Shown here: positions 42,401 through 57,400 of the stretch, one piece after another
How positions within the stretch are numbered: position 1 is the first letter of the stretch
Layout of the letters: every line of letters starts with the position of its first letter
NCBI GenBank assembly: GCA_013398295.1
Contig: VZSF01008796.1
Span: forward strand, 1 to 64,000
Source: Chionis minor
Lineage: Eukaryota > Chordata > Aves > Charadriiformes > Chionididae
Direction: 5' to 3'
Length of the DNA stretch: 64,000 nt
Translations under genes and position numbers: made by a program
The notes under the pieces: model-generated
The model's input: the letters and a program-made list of their open reading frames with translations, nothing else
What the model was told of the DNA's origin: nothing
Databases searched by the model: none

Positions 42401-45400
42401 ATAAACCTAAATGCTCAGGAGAGTGAGCATTGCGAAGAGTAGAAAGGATAGACAGGACACAAAGCAAATAACATACTAAACAAACACACAATGAAAAGCC
42501 TTTCATTCTACATAAATTTTCCATTTTAATGTTATACGCATTCACCTTAATCTGATATCAAATCATGCAATTTCTGGAATATATTACCAACTACCAAAAA
42601 AACTAGCTAAAACATTGTTACGACGACAAGAAAATATGTGTCACTATAATACAAATACATTTAAGCATCTAGGTAAAGGGGGGAGAAGGAAAAAAAAAAT
42701 CTTTGTAAATGGGAGTAAGTGGTCTTAAACAGAAGCAAGAGACAAGAAATCAAGACCAAAATTTGAAATGTAACTACCAAGGTAAGTAAACCCAAGACAA
42801 TCTTACCCATGTTTCATCAGTGCATGAACCAGGGTGGGGAGGAGGCCAAGTAGATTTTTATTCTTACAAATGCAAGACATACAAGATAGAAATCTAAAAG
42901 ATAATGAGCAGATGGGGCATGAGAATTTTCTACTAGAAAATGGCATTTAATTGTTGTATAGTTAATTAAATGCTGTTCATTAAAAGCTGTTACTTAAATT
43001 TGAGGTCGTCTTATATGGTAATGGTTGTGTTTTGCTGTATGTGCTGTGTATTTTGTATAAATGTGTATTTATTAATTTTGGAATGAAAAGGAATACAATA
43101 ATTTTTTGATGAATCTGAGAAATTTCCCATTTTTAATATATCAACTAATAAAAAACTTAATTTGATCAATATTTTTGTTGTTACCAGGCAATTCAGATTT
43201 AGAAGAGATGTCCAAAACACTCAGAATTAAGAATTCATTGAACAAGGGTACTGAAGGTTGCTTGTTTTTCTTGGTTTAAAAACAATGTTTTTAAATATAT
43301 CTTTTAAGACTTTAAAATATAATATTTCTGAAAACAAAAAAAAATAAGACACCTTTCAAATTCAAACATTTTTCTAATAGTTTCTTCTGCTTCCACCATT
43401 TTAAGGGGGTTGTTTGCTTCATAGAAATCCTTCAAAGTAGTCAAGAGTAAAATCCATTGTCTGTGAGAAACAATTAACACGTACAAATAGTTTAAAAATA
43501 CTGCAAATTAGACACAATTATGAACAAAAGAACGATTCTGTACTGCTAAGCAATACTGTACAGTTAGCCTTACAACTGCTCAGATTTAGCAGTACAATTA
43601 CATATCTGAGCAATTCAAATCAATGTGATTAATATCCTGTAAGCAGAAAGTGAACTACCGTCGCTATTTATTGAACGTTGTGAAATTACCCTCATCTTCC
43701 CTAATTTTAATACCTAGGATCAAACCTGAAGTCAACAGGTCATGCAGATAACTTTTGTCTCCAAAACAGGGAGTGTGCAGTACAGACCATATTTTAGACA
43801 TATTTTGTAGAATTTCACTTTCTCTGGGTTACATAATTCAGTTATGCTTTCTGCTGCATTTATCCTCTCTATTTCTAATGATTATTACTTTGGTTACTTT
43901 TCCTGTGGAGATAGGCAACCAATAATAGAGAAAAAAAACCAAATAAGGCAAAACAGAAAAATAGCGCTTTGAGAAGTTTCATCTACACTTCTTAGAAAAC
44001 AGAGGTGCATCTCTATGGACATTCCCCTTTACCTGTCACCCTGAGGCCAAGAACTCAAAGCACCTCTGCCCAGTACAGGTAATGCATTTGTTGTCTGAAA
44101 CAGCACAGCTGGCACTTGGCTCCTGGATCCAGTCAAAATGCAGTAGAGCACTGCCTGGTTGGCACTTTTGCAGGTGTGGACTCTTCCCATTTGATGCTAT
44201 TGCTCCAAGTTTTTCTTAAAAGTTCAAAGTTCGGGGAGGCAGCAGTGGCTGGTAATAGAATACTTTTGTATGTGACCAAAATAGAGGATAAGAACTGGTA
44301 ATGCATCCTACATTGTATCTTATTTCATGCACAGTTTTGACAATCGTGAGAAAATATAATTTATAATACCCAATATTCTCAAGAAAGATATACTAAAATG
44401 CTTCTACAGCTTTCAGTAGGAAATAATTGTGTTAAAGCCAAGAAACAAAATGAATTTTTAGATCATGCAAGAAAATGCCACATGTGAAGGAATAACACTA
44501 AGTTCCAAATCAGCTTATATCTTTATGGAAGAGAATTTATGGAGAAAAAACAGATAATACTGTTACTAGTGATCAAATTTTACCTCTCCTGGCTAAGTAA
44601 TACACTTTATGTTGAACAAACTCTAGTTGCAGTAGAGCTTGATAGAGACGTCTCATGTATCAATGGTGTCTATATTTCATATTACCAGCCTTGAATGAAA
44701 GGAGTTCTCCACACAAAGTAGAATCAAGGAGGTGGTAAAAATGGCATGCTTTCCTGCTTTCCTCTCAAAAGCCTGTTCGGCAAGTCACATATTTCTAAAT
44801 ATATATTTGAAAAGTGTGTGTATGTGTGTGTAATTTTTCAGGTATTTCTGTGTCCCATGTATGACAATCAGTGCTTGGGCCTTGATGGGAAAGATAGCCA
44901 GAATCATCCCAAACTGTATGTCAAACCTCTGAGGGACTGACAGGACCCTGTCTGGGACATATGGCAAAGCCCTAAAAACATGTAAATTTGTTTAAATGTT
45001 GTGAATTACACCTTGACATAAGTGGTTCCTATTTTCTCTACTGCATCTGTCAACAGACGACACACACTACAGCAGTTTCCTCTTGACATTAAAATTAAGC
45101 ATTTCAAAACTGAACTGAATTCAAAATGGAACTGAATTGTCTATCCAGCCCACTGAGCAACTCTTAACAGCTGCAAAACAGCAGCACAAAAACTGTTTTG
45201 GAATGATGAAAGGACTAGCCTTCCACTCTGTATTAGCTAAGGATTTGGGAGATCGTATGCTTCTCGGGGCCTCTGTGGTCCCAGTAAGAGAAATTATGCC
45301 TGAACAAAGTTTTTTTGCATAAGTATGCTTTTTGGCATAGTATACCTGATGCACCATGTATGACTTAATGCACGTGACTACTAGACATTTTATGGGCACC

Positions 45401-48400
45401 TGACAGTCTAGGCTTCCAAGTACCAGGAAAAGCCACCAAAGTCTATAAAAATACAGCATAAATGACATCTTTCATGCTTTTTTATGGGAGACAGGATTTA
45501 ATGGTAAAATATGTGAAATCTCACATTATAGCAGAGTGTCTGGGTGCATTAGCAATCGCTGCTGGATATGAAGTTAGACCTTCGACCCTCATGACTTAGG
45601 AGGGCCATGTTTCCAGCCACTGGCTAGGATGCTTCCACCTCTTCCAGTAGCTCACAATAAAGGCATGGATGTTGAAGCAGTTTAAAAATGTTTTTGTTGC
45701 TACATGACTTGTTCCTCAGAGACAGAAAGGATTTCAGCCAATGTGGCATCTTTTAGAAAATGTACTGTACTGATTGCTTCTGTAACCTGGCCTTGAAAAG
45801 TAACTGCAGTTTGCTGGAAACACCCCCTCGAATCAGTTAAAGGGCTAGCATTCATCTCTTTAAATTAAAGTGAAATTAAATCAAGTTGAATTCCAACTAG
45901 CTCTGCCTGCCAAGAAATTTCAGAGGACTGGCATCTCTAGAAGAATCCAAATGGTCTACAATGGTGGCACAGCTCTGACTGGAACCCAAATAAATTTTAT
46001 AGCAAAGATATATAGAAAGATATATATAGGTAAGAAAGCCACAACTGAAGAATAACTACAGAATGTCATGCTTCAGGTCACAGGCAGCAGTCTCATAGTA
46101 TGACACAAACTAAAATTATGTACTTTCCACTGAGAATCCTCATAGATGTCAGGAAAGGGACTGCACAAAGATCAAGGGAGAAATGCAGTCTTTCCTTAGT
46201 GCCAACCTTAAGCTAGGAAATTGACTTTTCTTAAACCCCTTTTATTCCTCCTTTGTTACATCTCTTCCTATTATCACATTAATTTTTCCTCCCAATTCAA
46301 TTTTTTTATTTTGTTTTGTGTTTCCATTGACATTAACTCCCTGCATTCTCAGGCCATTTGTTTCATCTCATTAAAAATATCAGCATGTAAACAGTTAACA
46401 TGGAGACAGGTGCACCATTACTGGGATTTCACTACTCTCTCACTGTCAATGTAGGACTTGATAATGCCCATTCAGGTTATTCCTTTATCTCATTCCATAC
46501 CAAAGAAGATGTAATGGCTTCATTTTTGTAGGATTTTCTATCCATACCTTTAATATGTTTTTTTATGTTAAAGGAAAGTTTAAGTTATGACTGATTAACT
46601 AAATATGCAGTACACATGTACTAAAATATTACAAGTACTAAAATACAAGTGTAGATTATTATGGCCATGGATTTCAAAACTGGCTAGCACAATTATTTCT
46701 CTAATGTCACCCTAAGGTACTACTGAAAGTAGTTTTATAGCATTTAATTTCTCCAGTAAGTATAGCATCAGCCATATAACTTATGAAAACAGCACTCATA
46801 GAAAGATGATGAAGCAGAGATTCTTCCAACTCCAGCAGCTTCAAATATCCCCATAGTATGATATATAGACATTGCATGCAACAAGCAGAAAGCAGGATTA
46901 ACTTTTCAGCTTGCATAATGTAAGCCGTAGTAAGTAGCAGAAAACCATGCTGGCTATTGAGCACGTCCATTTCCTTATGCAATTGGAACCAGTGATGGAT
47001 GTTGGTATACTGAAAAATAAAAAGGCCAGAAAACTGGATTCACAGCTCTCCAGCTGAGGTAGTTTATTATCTGGCTCTGACATAAAGAAAAGGAATTGCA
47101 GACTAAACATATTTTAAAACCTGCAGGAGAATATATGCATTTACTCTTACTCCACATTAGCATGGAATAGGGTCGGGATGTTCATTTGATTTCTTCCTGC
47201 TTTCTACTGGCCAATAACTGACATATTAACTATGTTCCATCAAAGATGCTTTTCATATGGATTCAGTCATATACTGGCAAATAAAGAGTGGGTAAACTCA
47301 TGTGTCTGATGCACATGAAAAGTGGAGACAAACATTAAGTTGCCTTATGTACTAATTCACATTTACCTAAGATTTAGTACACCATGGTTTATATCAACTA
47401 GAGTTTTATTTTAAGGCAGTTGCAGTTATTTTACGCAGTTGCATCATTTTGCATTCTGGTGGGGATGAGGAAATTCTTATGCATCATCTTGATTCTGACA
47501 GTGGCCAGCTTAAACTTTGAAACATGAGTCTGAAATTCTGCATTTTAGAGTATGAGTATCACAAATTTAACATTTCTGCTACTGGGAACCCAAAGTCTAT
47601 TTGAAGCTATGCAACTGAGTGTTATGTGGGTTTTTTTTCTTACTTTCTTCCTTAAAGTGAAAATATTCCCTCTGAAAATAAATTTTTATTTTAAAATAAA
47701 ACATCTGTAGCAAATTATTAATTTAATTTCACGGGAAACTGGCTTTACGAAGCTGTTCTGCTGACAGGGTTTGTTGTGTGTCTCCATATAAAGTTGTGCC
47801 TTTTTACTAATTTTCTCCATTAATGCAATGCTGCATGTCTACCACAACCACTTATAACTGATTAGAAATCATTGCTTGAGCTGAGGTCTTTAAACCGGCT
47901 CCTTCAATTTTTTATTTTAGTCTCACATTCTGCTTTATTTATTTTAAATTGCAACAGTTTCCTAATCTTTTCTCTCAAACTCTGATGCTTCGCTAAAACT
48001 AGAACATTTTTATAATCTCCAAAAATCCTAATGGTAATTAAAAGGTTCCTCATTCTCCTAAATCCCTATGCATACATACAGATACTTAGTCTTAGAATTT
48101 TAGAAGCAGCTCCAGTTTATCTCCTTCATTTCCATATGGATTTTTGCCACGTGGCCTACAGAGCATTAGCTTATGGTTTTGCACTTCCCTGAAATGAACC
48201 ATAACAAAGGGAAAGACCTTGTATGAAAAGTGTGCCCCTATGCTCAAGGGATTCAAAGAGGTAAATCTTTCTGATTCACACAAATGGCTGCAGTGCCCTA
48301 TTTATGACATTTGACGATTAAGGCCTTGAACTAGTAAAGTTCTTAAGTACATGCTTAACTTTTAATTCAATAGAAGCATTCACCTGTTTGAAATGCTTAA

Positions 48401-51400
48401 ATGCTTTGTTGAATTGTGACCCAAATAAAGTGAACAAGCAATGAAAAAAGGAAGCAATAAAATTTACCTATGCAGTAAACACACTGAAGCCTATTTCAAG
48501 CTGCCCCAGCCACTAGCTATGCAGCTGCTGCCACCACAGGCCGCAAGCGTACTCAAATCTGCTCACAATCATAGTGAAACAAGCACTCAAATCTATTTCC
48601 TCTTCTCTTCCCTTCCCCAAGGACATACATATCCATCTTCACTCTGCACAGCCATCTATTTCGAGACACCTATGCTCCCTTCGTCTGTTCTTCTATGAAA
48701 CTCTTGAGGGAACACACGGTGAAGAATTAAAGATTAAGTTCCGGCTCCTTTACAATACTTCAGTAAGGATAATCATAATACAGGAAAAAGTTACTGTAAT
48801 GCTCTAACTAGGACACCTCTCCAGTTAAAGAAAAGTTCCCAGGTAGCTTTTCTAAACAAATAGTCATATGCAAAAAAGTATTCCGTAGACTCCCCAGACG
48901 TGGAACCGTTCTCCCATGAATAAACTCTCAAATTTTAATAAACTCCACCTTTATCTGTGGTCTTCTCTCTTTTGTTTAGTTTTCTACAGACATTTGAAAC
49001 TCTTCCATTTATCAGACCATTTTACTAGTGTTTGATATAAATAGGCTTGATTTTACCTCTTTAATCTTGATTTCAGCTTTCATTTTGAGTTACCTACTTT
49101 ATTTTCATGTGTCACTTTAGATTAATTTGTTATGCTAAGTACTTGCCAAATAAATAATGAGCTTTCAAACAAGCCCATATGTAATAAGGCAAGGATTCAA
49201 TCATTCTTAACATTATTAACATTTTACTACTGTATCACCATCATGGCTGAAAATATGATAGACACCTTTAGGATTTCCACAGGCCTCAGTCCAGTGAACC
49301 ATTGTTGCTGCTAAGACATTGGCATCTAATGATCTGTAATAATGATGAAGAAGGAGCAATTCTTTCTAATGAACCCTGCCACCAGACACTCTTGATGTCA
49401 CTTATTTCAGTACTAAAATTATTATAAAGTTTCTGCCTACTGCTGAAAGCTTATTTTGGAGAGGAGAAAGAGAATCAAGAGTCTAAGATTATGCAGAGAG
49501 ATTTTGTTTAATTTTTTATTTAGCAATAAATGTCTTTGAGTTAATTTTGTTTCCTATCTGATTGTCCTTAAAACTGATATTTGCATGACAGCCACAGGTA
49601 AACAGAAGTACAAGAAGTATAAACAGATGAGGTGATACCATACCAACTGCCAGTGGTATGTGGGAAAGGGATCTATGCATCCCATCCCCAGCACCTGAAG
49701 CTGCCTTTGCCACATTGTGAATACCAATATCTGGTCTCGGGCAGTTTGAGGTATATTCTTACTCACTTTTCAAAACGTAGCTTGTCTCCTGGGATTGACT
49801 CAGATTCTAAAGATTCTAAGATTCTAAGATCACTCACAAATTCCTTTGAGAATTCTTTCAACACCACTGTAAAGAGGTGGAATATTATTTTCTTGAACAA
49901 AAAATGCGCAGTTCCAAGGATACAATTTTTTCCAGTTTTTCCACAGCTGTTTTGCTACAAAAATGAANGTGGTGGTGTTGAAAGTACAAGATCAAAGAGA
50001 AAAACCTGTCATTTGCATGTATTTCAGAATTTTCGTCCATAATTACACATTCATCTCTCCTCCCTATTCTAGCTACATCATTAGGAATGGACAAAAGGAA
50101 GCAGCCACTTAAATTGCAAAATCCAGTCCTTTGCAACCCCTAAAAGCAAACAATAATCTAGTGTGATCTACATGTCTTTGCATACTGCCAGGCAGAAAGT
50201 ATTGTCAACTCCTTGGAAAAAACTAAAAACTGAATGTCCGAAACACACAGCTATAAGGTACCACAGCAGAGCAGGAAGGTTGGAGAGAATCACCAACATC
50301 CCAGGTCCTACCAGTAGGAAGGAATTTATGAAAGGTTTTGAGGCCATATTGCCATGATTAATCACAGTCAAGTACCCATCTGCTTCTGGAGACGTGGAAT
50401 CTGAAAACTCAAAAAACATGTATGGGAATGAATCCCTGCAGCTACAGAGACCCTCGGGCCTGAAAAAGGTGACAAGTCTCTCCAAGGGGCCTGGGTATGA
50501 ATGCTGGTACTAAACACCAATATCAGGCAGTGGTGAGGCAGAGCCCTGCTCTGAGACATGTGCTCTCTTCGCAGCTTGTATAGAGGGATGGAAGAGTATT
50601 GCCCAGTAGACCAATGTCACTGTTTACTCACCATGTAAAATGGTGATAATGATTCTAGCAGACAGGAGACAGCTCCTTAAAGATCTCTGAGGGGCTGTGC
50701 ATTTCAGGTCTTTTAGAAACTGTTTTTAACTGTACCAAATAAACAAACAGAAAGCCATATAAAAGTACAGGATTATGACTATTGAACTTGGTACTGTGGA
50801 ATTGTGTCATAAATGATAGCATTGACAAAGCTTAGTGAAGACTGAGGTTTTTGCAACATTATCTCAAGTTCATCTCTTTCTTGTGTATTAAATGCATGTG
50901 CTGCCAAGGTGACCTAAAAAGAAGCCATATGCGATTCATTAAATTTAGACCTCAGATTCAAATGTTGTTCAGCTCACACATGTATGCATTAGCTGTTTTT
51001 CACCTCTTCTCTCTTCCCCAAAAGTTCTTCTTTTTGCTTAGCTGGAATGTTTTCAGTGGTTTGAGTGGTGCCAAAACAGAATTATACTTGCTAATTTCCC
51101 CTTACCTGTAGCTGCCTGCATGCAGCCCTAGCCAGAATACAGCCCTTGGCATTAACAACCTGACAGCAAGGGAACAATATTTCCCTCTGCAGTAAAAGAG
51201 TTAATGGGGAAAATCCACATTTAAGGCAGTCATCTGACGTCAAAGACCGAGAAATGGTTTGGGGGCCAAATTGCATTTCTGTGTAGGAAACAAACACCAT
51301 TTCTCACATAATTTCAGAAGATGATATTTTCCAGAAAACCCTAAGAAGATGTAGTATAAGTGAATTTCAATGTATTCATTAATGAGCAAACTAAATCTTC

Positions 51401-54400
51401 AAGTTAGTTCGTTAAGTATAATTATCCTTCATTCAGTCATTTCTTTTTATTAGCCATTTTATGTTGCTGTAGTAATTATAGCCAGGTACATTTGCATGTG
51501 GGCTGGCAATGGAAGAGGTGTTCTTCGCAGAATGTTTGTCACAGAAAAAGTGGACTTTAGAGAAACTGATATTATGTGATTGTTACTGAACGCACTTGGA
51601 AAGGTTACAAGGAATAAACTAATTACTTTAATGTTCATAGATTTGTCCGAGAAAAAAAGCGCTACACTGTGAAATGGGTAAGCAAATAAAATATAAAATA
51701 TAGGTGAAGCCCTGGTAAATATGAGTAGGAGATTTTGTTTACTTAGAACTAGACTGGAATACATTAAGGAAGATAGAAGATTCATGTGGATTTAGTATGA
51801 GATTGCTTTGAAACTCCATCAGTTATTTGCGATTGCCAAGCAGTAAGACGGGAATATTATTGCTATGTCTGGGAAGAAGTACCACCAAAACTATGAGCTA
51901 TTTAAAGGCAGTGAAAAAGCCAAAGAACAGTTATTTCAATCTCAGTAAGGGTCAATCTCTCAAGCTCTTGCTCAATTATAGTCAGTCCTTACTCATGTAA
52001 GTCTCCCACTAACTTCAAGGAGTTTTACCTGAACTGAAGCAAAGCCAGTAACAATTGCTGGACAAAGATTTTTTAGCCCGTGTGGCAAAAAATATCATAC
52101 ATTGCTGTGTGGAGAGATTCCATAGAATTGAAGGGTTTATACTAAAAAATCAATAATGCACAGAATACATTTCAACCAAGTGAGCTGTTGTTTCAGAGTA
52201 GGGTCTGAAATGGTGGGGTGAGGCAGAAGAAAAAGAGGCGGGAGCTTCCCTTCTGCAATACACTCTTCAGCAGAAATCACCAGTAGAAATGTAAAGGGCC
52301 TAGAAAGCTCGCACTTTTTTTATTGCCATTAGCAATGCATCCATAATAGCAAAATCATCATCCTAAACAGAACTGTTCTCAGAAGGGAAGCTGTGAATGC
52401 CACGACATCAGGCACACAACATGAAATGGAAAAGTCACATTAAGGAACACAGGAAAATGAACTATAAAGGTGGGGGGGGGAGCGGGGCAGGGGGATTATG
52501 AAACTGATTTTATAATCTTGCTCTCATATGCCTCAGACAGGAGGGTAAAGTCAGCTCATAAGCCAGCAGAAGTGAAAATCATGCTTGCAGCCGCCTTGGC
52601 TTGCAGCACACCGGGGAGCAGCAGCTCCATGCAGGCTCAGCACCTGAGGAACCAGAGCCAGGCCCATGCTGCAGCTCTCGCTCCGCGACACCATGGCTGG
52701 CACGCAGAGAAAAGCTTATAGCCTCAGAGTCCAAGGACTTACCTGAGCACTATCAAGCTCTCCAGCAATATGCAGCCCCTGGCCAGACAAGCAGTACAAG
52801 TACTCTTCTCACAGACTCAGCGATCCGTGTGCTCCCTCACCTCAGCAGCACAGTCCCCATCTCCTCACAAAAAGCTGAGCAACACCGGTCTCGGTCCCCA
52901 GAAGACATCTTGGGGACAGGGGAATAGTTTTGAGAGCACAGAGGCCATCACAGCTTCAGAAAACACCTCAGGGAGGCAGGAGGGCTGCGCCGCAGCTGCT
53001 TATGGCGGCTGTGGAAGGGCGGTGGCCCCTCCTGCCCCACTGCTGCTGAGGCGCCGAGCGCGGCCTAAGCCCCCGCCTCACCTGCGGCTGCCGGTGGAGA
53101 AAGGACCCGCGGCTGAGGGGAAGCGAAGCGTGCACGTGCCGGCTTCTGGGACCAGAGCGTTTACTTTCTGCTTCTTTTTGAAAAAAAGAAAAAGGGAAAA
53201 AAAAAGCCTGTTAGCAAAAAGTAAGTTTTGGGGAGAAAATGGAAATGAACGCTTGAGTGAAAGAGAGAAAAAAGCGAAAGAAAAGCCCCACGTGGGCATT
53301 TCTACCAAGCTAGAGCTTTCTAAAAAGAAAGCAAGAAAAAGAAAAGAAATTTAGCAAGAAAGCTGTGCTTTATTTTGAAGGAATTCTTTCTAGAGCAACG
53401 CTATCCAAGCACACATCCACTGACCCGTTAGGTTTTAAATGAAGATTCTCTTACGCATTTTATGCACATAGACATAGTTACACATCAGGCACATTCTGAG
53501 TGACTGAAACACAATGCGTTTTCAAGTTGTCTTGATGATTAAAAGCCCTAGTTAAAAAAAGCAAAATCAAAAAATACTGCAGAATTTTGTGCTGTGGTTT
53601 CAGGTAGCCTACAATGTGACGTTTTAATTATTCAGTTTCAATGAAAAAGATTACTTGAAACAAATAAAGAAATATGGAATTTGAATATGTATGTAATAGG
53701 CTACAGAGTAGGTGATTCTGATCAGTGCTTCTGACAAGACACAGTCCAGTAAACCTGGGCAGGATTTCTCTTATCTAACTGCAACTTTAGGCTTCTGAAA
53801 GTTAGATATTCAGCCAAAACCGTCTGTCCCTTTTATCACAGCCGAATGAGACAGGTAAATGCCTCCAGCATATTACTTATCCCATGTATCTCAAAAGTCA
53901 CATTTTGCATTATGCCTATGCTAATTTAATAATGAGTTACCACTCCAGGGAACATCACTTAACTCTCAGCTTCTGTCAGGCTTGTATTTCCACTGCCTCC
54001 TCTCTACTGTCTCTCACACTTGTCTGACAGTGTGATAAGCTGATGGAATTGCGATTGCGTGGCAAGGTTTTGATAGCCGGGGGCGGGGATTGCTACAGGG
54101 GTAGTTTCTGTGAGAAGCTGCTAGAAGCTTCCCCCGTGTCCTACAGAGTCAATGCCAGCTGGCTCCAAGTTGGACCCACCAACTGGCCAAGGCCAGCTCC
54201 ATCAGTGATGGTGGTAACACCTCTGTATTTAAGAAGGGGAAAAAGCCGTTGCACAACAGCAACCAGAAGAGAGGAATGAGAATATATGAAAGAACTCTGC
54301 GGACACCCAGGTGAGTGAAGAAGGAGGGGGAGGAGGTGCTCCAGGTGCTGGAGAAGAGGTTCCCCTGCAGCCCGTGGTGAAGACCATGGTGAGGCAGTCT

Positions 54401-57400
54401 GTCTCCCTAAAATCACACATCATTTATTTCAAAGTTAGAAGGTGTTATTCCAAGAGAACTAACAGAACAAAAGGTTAAGGCAGAAGCAGAAGTGGGAGTT
54501 TTCTGTGTATGTAAGATATTTTCCTGTTAGGAAGTCAGAATTTTAAAATCTTGTTGTCAGATTGTTAGTAAACAAATTGGATAATAGTTGAGGCCAAATT
54601 TTACAGAAGTTGGGATGTTACTTTTAATTAACATAGTCTGATTTATTTGCCCAAATAAATTCCCTGCAAGATATAATGAACTAGTTATTTATTTCTTAAT
54701 GTGTGGGAATCAAAACAAATCTTGGAGGTCACTTACATTTGGAGGTTTTGTTCTGTCATTATACACTCATAAAAGTTAATAGTCCTTGCTGCTCACCTGA
54801 GTTCAACATTAACTTCTTAGATGAGTTAAGAGAATGTGTTAATTACTGTTCATTACCGTAAGAGTTCATGTGAAGCTACTTGGAAATTACAGTCAACAGA
54901 GCTGATGGAGAATATGCTGGGTTTTTGGCGGGGGGAGAACGAGGCGGGCATTAATAGGGAAGGTCAGAGGGTCAGTAAAAGCTGATCTGTCAAAAGTGAA
55001 ACTTTTTGATGGTATCTGTCTTGTTCGATAAAAGTTTAACAGGAAAAGATTTCCTTGTCTCAAATAGAGATTGATTCCTGCTCACATTGCAGGGAAGATC
55101 AAGTCACTTCTTGAGGTAAACTGACTCACTGCAGTATGAGAGATATTTGGTTGAATATTTCTGCTTGATTTGTGTTAGGTGTGGAATCTCTACCAATTTT
55201 CCTCTGAGCTGGGAGTACATGCAATCAGCAGCAGGTTTTGGGCTATTTTGCCAAGTGCTATTTTGACTCTGAAGTTTTCATTAAAAAAATTCAGAAGGGT
55301 CTGGGTTCCTCCCAATAAAGATAGATCTTGAAGAGGCGATAAGGATTTTATCAGTCTTTTTAAGGACTGGTTGTAAACCTGAATGGGAGATGGATTTCCT
55401 AGCTCACAAATTTTCTTGAAATTTTTTGGGGAAAAAAAGAATAGTATATGTCTTTGAACAATATTAATATTCATTGTAGCACATTCCTAGTCACTAGTAA
55501 TTTCCATCTGTCCATCTATCTCTCTGTCTATGCACAACATCTGGATTGGAGGTCAGGAACTTTGTGACTAGATGCACTAAGAAAATAGAATGTGACACTG
55601 ATGCTTCTTTTCTTGCATGGATTAGTTTAGCATGCTTAGCCAGGATACAGGAAGTATCTCACCCAAGATATGAATCAATACCTGACTTTACCTATGGAGG
55701 CTCAAACACCTATCTCCAAATTTCTTGGCTAGGGCTACAATACTACGAGTTGATTTGGGGTGGAGTAAAGGACTTCTTGTATCCACCATTGAAACTGTTT
55801 AACTCTCTGAGAAACCTATTAACTCCTCTTTAGAGAGATGTGCATATGGTGAGAAGAAGTATGGAGCTGGAGTCTGCATATTTCGAATGAAACATACTTT
55901 TGCAGATTATTTCCACATTTTACATCAAATAGTTACTGGCTGCCTTATGCAGTGATATTCTGGACATGATGATTTCTGTTGATTTTCAGCTTCACAGGAT
56001 GGCCTAAAATGAAGATATCTCAAAATGAGAATCAAATCTGATGGAGGTACCTAGGCCCTTCATTCCAGGTTATGAATTTTCATGATGTGTTTAGGTATTT
56101 GTTAGGATCTGGCATTAAATAATTTGTGCGTAATTTAAGTCACAGGAAGAGAGGCAGGATGTCAAGATGTTCATATCAACTCCATCTAGCAAACTCTGGA
56201 CAGTCTGTGTTCCTCATTGTGTTCCTCACCTTGTAACACGTACTGAACTGGAGATGCCTTTTTTCCTCTTTAATCCAGATCCTTTCAACAGCCTAGTTCA
56301 TGACATAAAAATAGTTCTGAGTAAGCACTGGTTCTGGCTTAATTTTTAAAGTAATTTACCAGCAAAGTAATTTACCAAATTTACCAGCAGCTTCATGGGT
56401 TAAAGAGGGCAGGTCTGCTGAGCCGATTAGTGTTCTGGCAAAGATACTTTAATTATCACATCTGAAGCATATACAGTTATCTATATTCAATACTCTTTCA
56501 GTTTTGATAATGTCTGTACCCAAGGTAACCAGAGATATTTTTTTTTTAATATATAATACTGCTCTTCCTGAGCATAGGAACAGTGGTTGACACTTCAGAG
56601 AAAGATAAAATGTTGCAAGAAAACAAAATTCAAATAGCAGCCTGCTTGAGTACAGAGTCATAACTGTATAGTGGTGTGGAACATGGACTTAATTACAGGC
56701 CATTGTGAGGGGGTATAGGAACATCCCAAACTCTTGAAATTTACAGCCTGTTGAAATCTGGTATCACCAGTGCTGGGGAAAAAACTTTCATTCACTATAT
56801 GGGCTTTGGGACAGGCCTGCCAATAGAGGACCCTGATCTCAGCTGCAGCTTACTAGTTTCTAGAAATCAGACAGTACAAGCCAGATGACATCAAGGTATT
56901 GTAATATCTTATATATTTGCTTTTTTCCAAGTCAATGAAAATTAGAGATAAATGAGATATTATAAAATCAGATAGATAATGAACACTGAAAGAGACTTTA
57001 ATAGAGATGAAAGTATTTAGAAGGAGAAAGGAAAACACTAGAAATATGTAATTTCCTTTCTTTATTTCCTAAATTAATTTTAACATGTTAAAGTCTTTAT
57101 AGATTACCTGGGGAAATAGAAGACCTGAAATAACGTCAACTTTTAGCTAAGAATAAAAGAAAAACAAAGAGGAGGCATAATTTTGAGGTAATCATTAGAA
57201 AATTCTCAGTGCTAATGTGAGACAGAGGTCAGAATACTCATGATCTGTAATCGACATCAAGAGAATAAAAGACTGCTACGAAGGGCTCCTTTTCAGAGAA
57301 GGGTTAGAATGCCGTACAGCTAATAGCATTTTCTCCATGTGGATGACTTTGTCAGTGAATACAATAAGCTGATCCATTAGACAGACCTATTCAATGTAAA

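Noticed and set aside
50163..50357. Plus-strand 64-codon basic peptide frame
   Set aside because: No start context, splice site or family resemblance; the minus strand offers phase-linked exons at both sides.
52770..53354. Plus-strand open frame of 194 codons across the CpG island
   Set aside because: GC-rich DNA favours long chance frames; it ends in a poly-lysine run from A-rich sequence and has no recognisable domain.
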